Below are positions 60,205 through 64,000 of a stretch of 64,000 bases of DNA, piece after piece. Under the pieces are notes generated by a model. The model searched no databases and was not told where the DNA came from. It worked only from the letters and a program-made list of their open reading frames with translations. How positions within the stretch are numbered: the first letter of the stretch is position 1; each line of letters opens with the position of its first letter. The translations under genes were made by a program, and so were the position numbers. The DNA comes from Leptolyngbya ohadii IS1 (GTDB lineage: Bacteria > Cyanobacteriota > Cyanobacteriia > Elainellales > Elainellaceae), in assembly GCF_002215035.1 (NCBI RefSeq), contig NZ_NKFP01000006.1, positions 1,066,530 through 1,130,529 on the forward strand, read 5' to 3'.

Positions 60205-62108
60205 GGCGGTACATCCAAGGCAGGATTAGCGTCGAAGAAGCCCACGGGTTTGAGCATGAAGCCGGAATAGGCGGTGGGCATAATTGGGAAGTCTTCGGGA
60301 CGGGGGATATGGTGGTGTCCAAAGGTGTACCAGACGACCAGGTCGGTGTTGTCGATCGATCGATTTGCCTGCGTCCATTTTGGTAAGCCTTCGCCGCCGG
60401 GATGCTGGTTGGGATAGCTGCCTGCGGCAAACATTTCGTTGGGATCGTAGGGCGTCACCCACAGGTGTTTGGTCATGAAGCCTGCCCGCTGGAGAATGGG
60501 GGATTCGGGGTGGGCAAAGGGCAGGACGTTTTCGCCGGGGATGATCTTGAAGCCGACGGGTTGACCCAGACGATTGGAGACGCTGGGGTTAACGATCTTC
60601 CAGTAGCGAGCAGTAAAGGGATCGATGATCCGCTGGGCTTCCTGTTCCGCTGCCAGCAGAGTGGACTGGGCGTAGAAGGCGTTGCCCTGGGGGTTGTCTG
60701 GTCCCATGGGTTCGGCGTAGGAGTTGACCTCGTAGACGGAATTGTTGGTGCCGTCCAGGTCAAAGTCCAGCCGCAGGTTAAAGAAATGCTGGTGGTTGAG
60801 GGCGTTCAGTTCAGGGGCAACGACGGTGCCGTATTTGGGGAAGTCCATCAGCGCCCCGCAGAGCAGAATTCCAGTCAGCTTCACTTCGTACTGAATCGTT
60901 CCGTCCTGATAGAAGTACCAGAAGAAGCCGTACTCGTAGTTATCTACAGTGGCGACAAAGGATAGAACCAGGCGGCGCGATCGTCTCACCTGTGCCTCGT
61001 CCAGTCGCCAGTCGGTGTGCTTCCAGAGAATGCCATAGTCCTCTTCGTGCATGCAGACCGCATTTTCCGTGATGGAGACTTCGCCCCGGCTGTTGGTCAG
61101 CACGGCATCAAAATAGCGGATTTCGCCCAGGCAGTCGCAGCCCAGCGTCAGGGAGTTTGCCAGGACACCGACGCCATGTTCGCCCACGTCGAAGGCATTT
61201 TTTCGGTAGTGCTGCGGACGGGGATCGCCGTAGGGAACCACCATTTCCGACAGGGAAGCCCGGTAGAGAATGGGGCGTAGCCGTCCCTGATCCTCGTAGC
61301 CCACCTGGTACAGCACCAGTCCTTCGCGGGGGGTAAATCCGATTCGCAAATCCCACTTTTGCCAGCGGATATGGTGTCCGTTGACCTCAAAGCTTGGTCC
61401 TTCGGGTTGAGTAATGTGCAGCGGTTTAATATCGGTTCGCAGCTGAGGCTGAAAGCGATCGACGTATTCACTCGCCTCCGGCGGCACGGGCACCACCCCC
61501 AGATCCTCAATCCACAGGACTTCCATTTTGTTCAGGTTGACCACGGGAATCAACCCGTCGATTGGGCGGGCGTAGAAGTTGCCGTCGGGTTTTTCGCGCA
61601 GGTAGCAGATTGCACGGGACAGCCGAATTCCCTTCTCGTCCTCGAAGCCAAAATTGCCGATCGCCCAGGGATCGACTACGACCAGATCCAGATTTGTAAT
61701 GCCGCGCTTTGCCAGGGCTGCTCTAAATTCCGGGTGTGCCTTGACTGCCGCCTCGCATTCAGACAGTTCATCGGGCATGATGTTGGGCTGCACGTCGGGG
61801 ACTGCCTCCCAGGAGAGAACCTGATTTTGGGTCAGGGAAACGATCGCCTCGTAGGTGGTGCCCGTCTCGTTGTCCAGCAGAATCAGGAATGCTTCCCGCT
61901 CGATCGGATCGCCGGACTGGAAGCTCAGTACCGTAGACTTGAGCGGTTCTTTCAACGTCACACAGGGAAACCGAAACAATGCCCCAATCCCCTTTTCGCG
62001 ACGGACGATCGCCACTGCCGCAGCCACTTCTGCAACGGTGAGCGGTTCCAGAGGATGATTCACAGACTGAGACGGCAACGCACTGACGAAATCCTGAGTA
62101 CTGGTCAT
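60186..62108 (-). CDS. Copper-containing primary amine oxidase
   Basis: About 640 residues from ATG 62108; an upstream in-frame ATG at 62300 gives an unlikely 64-residue extension. Two small N-terminal domains precede the catalytic domain. The topaquinone tyrosine lies in TVDNYEYGFFW, the catalytic-base Asp in NAFDVGEHGVG, and copper-binding histidines in LNHQHFFNL and the later FGHHHIPRPEDFPI. The enzyme oxidises primary amines to aldehydes with release of NH3 and H2O2. The last codons (AGKPP and stop) are supplied by the 3' mosaic, so the true C-terminus after ANPALDVPP may be altered. Confidence 0.88.
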   Translation of the reverse strand: MTSTQDFVSALPSQSVNHPLEPLTVAEVAAAVAIVRREKGIGALFRFPCVTLKEPLKSTVLSFQSGDPIEREAFLILLDNETGTTYEAIVSLTQNQVLSWEAVPDVQPNIMPDELSECEAAVKAHPEFRAALAKRGITNLDLVVVDPWAIGNFGFEDEKGIRLSRAICYLREKPDGNFYARPIDGLIPVVNLNKMEVLWIEDLGVVPVPPEASEYVDRFQPQLRTDIKPLHITQPEGPSFEVNGHHIRWQKWDLRIGFTPREGLVLYQVGYEDQGRLRPILYRASLSEMVVPYGDPRPQHYRKNAFDVGEHGVGVLANSLTLGCDCLGEIRYFDAVLTNSRGEVSITENAVCMHEEDYGILWKHTDWRLDEAQVRRSRRLVLSFVATVDNYEYGFFWYFYQDGTIQYEVKLTGILLCGALMDFPKYGTVVAPELNALNHQHFFNLRLDFDLDGTNNSVYEVNSYAEPMGPDNPQGNAFYAQSTLLAAEQEAQRIIDPFTARYWKIVNPSVSNRLGQPVGFKIIPGENVLPFAHPESPILQRAGFMTKHLWVTPYDPNEMFAAGSYPNQHPGGEGLPKWTQANRSIDNTDLVVWYTFGHHHIPRPEDFPIMPTAYSGFMLKPVGFFDANPALDVPPAGKPP

Positions 62109-62734
62109 ACAACTTTCGATCGAGACTGAATTTATTATTTCTTCACAATCCGACTCGCCGACCCCTTGCGGATAATCGCATTCGAGCCTGAAAGAAGGAA
62201 CAGGATGGCTGCCTTTGAGTGTAGCAGGGCGACTCTCCAGACCGCCGCGACCCCGAATTAACTTCGACCTCCGTCCTGAGCAGCTACCGTTCTCCGCCAA
62301 TTTAAGCCACTAACTTAAGCCAGTTATATTCAGTGGGTTTAGCGATCTGCCGTCAGGAATACCCCCAAAGGGGTAGCCTGAAGCATAGGGATGGCATTAG
62401 GATTGTGTGTAAAAATCAGGATTGCGTGTAAAAGTCTCAGTCTGTGTTGGGCGATCTTATAGCTTCTAACAGCCTATAGCTCCTAACAGACTGCAACGCG
62501 GTAGGGAGAGCGCGGCATAAATTCTTATAGGGGTCTATGCCTTGTCGTTCCGGTCAAACTGTCTCTTGTGTCTCTGCATCTACAGCAGGTTTACGCTTGG
62601 TCTGATTTCTGGTAATTCATGTCACTGGGTGTCAGTCGATCGCGTAACCTGAGCTTCGCATCATTGCATTTTGTCCTTCCCCTGTCGTTGCGTAGAGCTT
62701 CGTCTGACAGAACCTCAGTGCAGCTGTTTCTACC
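62109..62734. other. Intergenic region between amine oxidase and kinase genes
   Basis: 626 bases between divergent genes. No protein gene or RNA recognised. Short direct repeats (AAAATCAGGATTG / GTGTAAAA at 62395-62435, CTAACAGCCTATAGCTCCTAA at 62464-62484) are present. Confidence 0.5.
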
Positions 62735-64000
62735 ATGAGTCGCTCACCTTCCCCGCTCAGTTCAAATAAGCCCCTGGGCGGACGATATCGAATCGTTCAG
62801 CAGCTAGGAGTTGGCGGGTTCGGACGCACTTTTCTAGCCGCAGATCTGCATTTGCCGGGGCATCCCCAATGTGTGATCAAGCATCTAAGACCCCAGGTTA
62901 AAAGCGAAGATACCCTGCTCATGGCGCGACGCTGTTTCAATACTGAAGCAGAGGTACTCTATCAGCTTGGCGTTCACGACCAGATTCCGCGTCTGCTGGC
63001 ACACTTTGAGGAAAGCCAGGAATTTTACCTTGCCCAGGAATTTGTAGAGGGAGAACCCATCGCCCAGGAACTCGTAGAGGGCAAACCCTGGTCTCAAGCT
63101 AAGACTCTGGCGTTTTTGAAAGAAGTTTTGTTCGTTCTGCAATTTGTGCATGAGCAGCAGGTGATTCACCGCGACCTCAAGCCGTCCAACCTGATCCGCC
63201 GCAATCGCGATCAGAAGCTCGTACTCATTGACTTTGGTGCTGTTAAGCAGGTCAGTAACCAGAGCTTCGACACGGACAGCGGGCATACCAATCTCACCAT
63301 CTCGATCGGCACTCAGGGCTATATGCCCAGCGAACAGCTTGCCGGAAAACCGCGTTTCAGCAGCGATGTCTTTGCTGTTGGCGTTCTGGGAATTCAAGCA
63401 CTCACGGGACTTCACCCCAGGTATCTGGGCGAGGATGAGGGAGGTGAAATCAACTGGCATTCCCTTGCTCCCCAAACCCATCCGGCACTCGTCGAGGTGA
63501 TCGATCGCATGGTGCGGTATGACTTTCGCGCCCGCTATTCCACGGCTGCCGAAGCTTTAGCTGCCCTGAACGATCTGCCCTCCGAGATCGCTGAAGATAC
63601 CACAGAGCCACCCCTGACCGCCGTTCCGGCTACTTTGCGCCAGAAAACAACTGCTAAGAGTGCTGGCAATAGCGCAGGTCATAGTGCAGGTCATAGTGCA
63701 GGCAATGGCGCAGCCCTTCGGAGTACGGGCAGTCAGAGCGCGAACAGCAAATTAGAGGCAAAACCCGCTGAACTGTCTACGGAACAGGGCAATCTTCAAA
63801 CCCTTGCCGACGATACGGCAGGTATTGATGTCACTGTGATGGGCGAAGATAGTCTGGCAACTGCGCTCTGGATTCCGTCCGAGTCCCTGTCTGAGTCTCT
63901 GGCTGATGCGGTGCCGCTGCAAACGGGAGCCACCCAACTGCTGGGCAGACTCCATTCCCCCAGTCAAGCCGGGACGCCAACAGTCAGCCAACCCCTGTCC
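62735..64000 (+). CDS. Serine/threonine protein kinase, 5' part (runs off window)
   Basis: 422 codons are visible with no stop. The kinase domain spans about residues 17-285: glycine loop LGVGGFGRTF, Lys in CVIKHL, catalytic loop VIHRDLKPSNLI, DFGAVK metal loop, activation segment GTQGYMPSEQLAGKP and the following DVFAVGVLGIQALTG. This matches cyanobacterial Spk-type eukaryotic-like kinases. A low-complexity linker with SAGHSAGHSAGN follows at about 309-325; the C-terminal output part lies beyond the window. Start ATG 62735 leads directly into the domain. Confidence 0.9.
   Translation, partial: MSRSPSPLSSNKPLGGRYRIVQQLGVGGFGRTFLAADLHLPGHPQCVIKHLRPQVKSEDTLLMARRCFNTEAEVLYQLGVHDQIPRLLAHFEESQEFYLAQEFVEGEPIAQELVEGKPWSQAKTLAFLKEVLFVLQFVHEQQVIHRDLKPSNLIRRNRDQKLVLIDFGAVKQVSNQSFDTDSGHTNLTISIGTQGYMPSEQLAGKPRFSSDVFAVGVLGIQALTGLHPRYLGEDEGGEINWHSLAPQTHPALVEVIDRMVRYDFRARYSTAAEALAALNDLPSEIAEDTTEPPLTAVPATLRQKTTAKSAGNSAGHSAGHSAGNGAALRSTGSQSANSKLEAKPAELSTEQGNLQTLADDTAGIDVTVMGEDSLATALWIPSESLSESLADAVPLQTGATQLLGRLHSPSQAGTPTVSQPLS

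Noticed and set aside
59804-60386. Plus-strand frames with pieces of the 58947 protein
   Set aside because: They are translations of the copied segments fused to antisense amine oxidase sequence, not independent genes.

Overview
This window is chromosomal DNA from a cyanobacterium, most likely a filamentous, non-heterocystous, Leptolyngbya/Oscillatoria-like one (inference). The signs are abundant HIP1-type GCGATCGC octamers, Psb32, a cyanobacterial glutamate-cysteine ligase, ferredoxin-dependent glutamate synthase, ComFB, XisI, several large hybrid kinases and many dispersed palindromic repeats. No rRNA, tRNA, CRISPR array, intact transposase or prophage was recognised.

Layout. 1-9.2 kb: housekeeping genes (3' end of a cellulose-synthase-like glycosyltransferase, flavin reductase, MIF-like tautomerase, HAD phosphatase, gshA, SirB1-like protein, FAD oxidoreductase, a frameshifted HIT-like gene, DAHP synthase, a racemase). 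9.3-21.8 kb: a signalling cluster, with stressosome genes rsbR-rsbS-rsbT, a fused anti-sigma-type ATPase/SpoIIE phosphatase and three large hybrid histidine kinases; a small MITE-like element (14.6 kb) lies between the first two kinases. 21.8-23.1 kb: a gene-free stretch with tandem repeats, a minus-strand terminator and possible structured RNA. 23-38 kb: housekeeping (membrane protein, cobH, psb32, YbjQ, TPR protein, AI-2E family exporter, IscA-like, mannose-phosphate-isomerase-like cupin, phosphodiester glycosidase, Fd-GOGAT).

38.1-43.4 kb is an accessory island: an AT-rich pair (81-aa protein plus a 410-aa protein with a HEPN-type R-x4-H motif), an orphan DUF433 antitoxin, RelBE-, VapBC- and HigBA-type toxin-antitoxin pairs separated by related non-coding repeats, and an orphan xisI. 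43.4-47.9 kb is a complete sugar ABC importer. 48.2-58.2 kb holds an RTX protein, a ComFB protein, a cytochrome c6-like protein, an AAA-like ATPase with an N-terminal DNA-binding region, membrane and PRC-barrel/DUF2382 stress-type proteins, a lone sugar-ABC permease and a PilP-like membrane protein. 59-62.1 kb holds a conserved cyanobacterial gene and a convergent copper amine oxidase. Their 3' ends meet in a 540-bp mosaic made of direct and inverted copies of both genes. A Ser/Thr kinase runs off the right edge.

The strongest unusual signals are: the template-switch-like mosaic at 59,663-60,204; repeat-derived coding inserts in an oxidoreductase and at the same site in two kinases; the stressosome joined to hybrid kinases; and the HEPN/toxin-antitoxin island with repeats between its modules. 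All family assignments come from reading the protein sequences; no database search was run.
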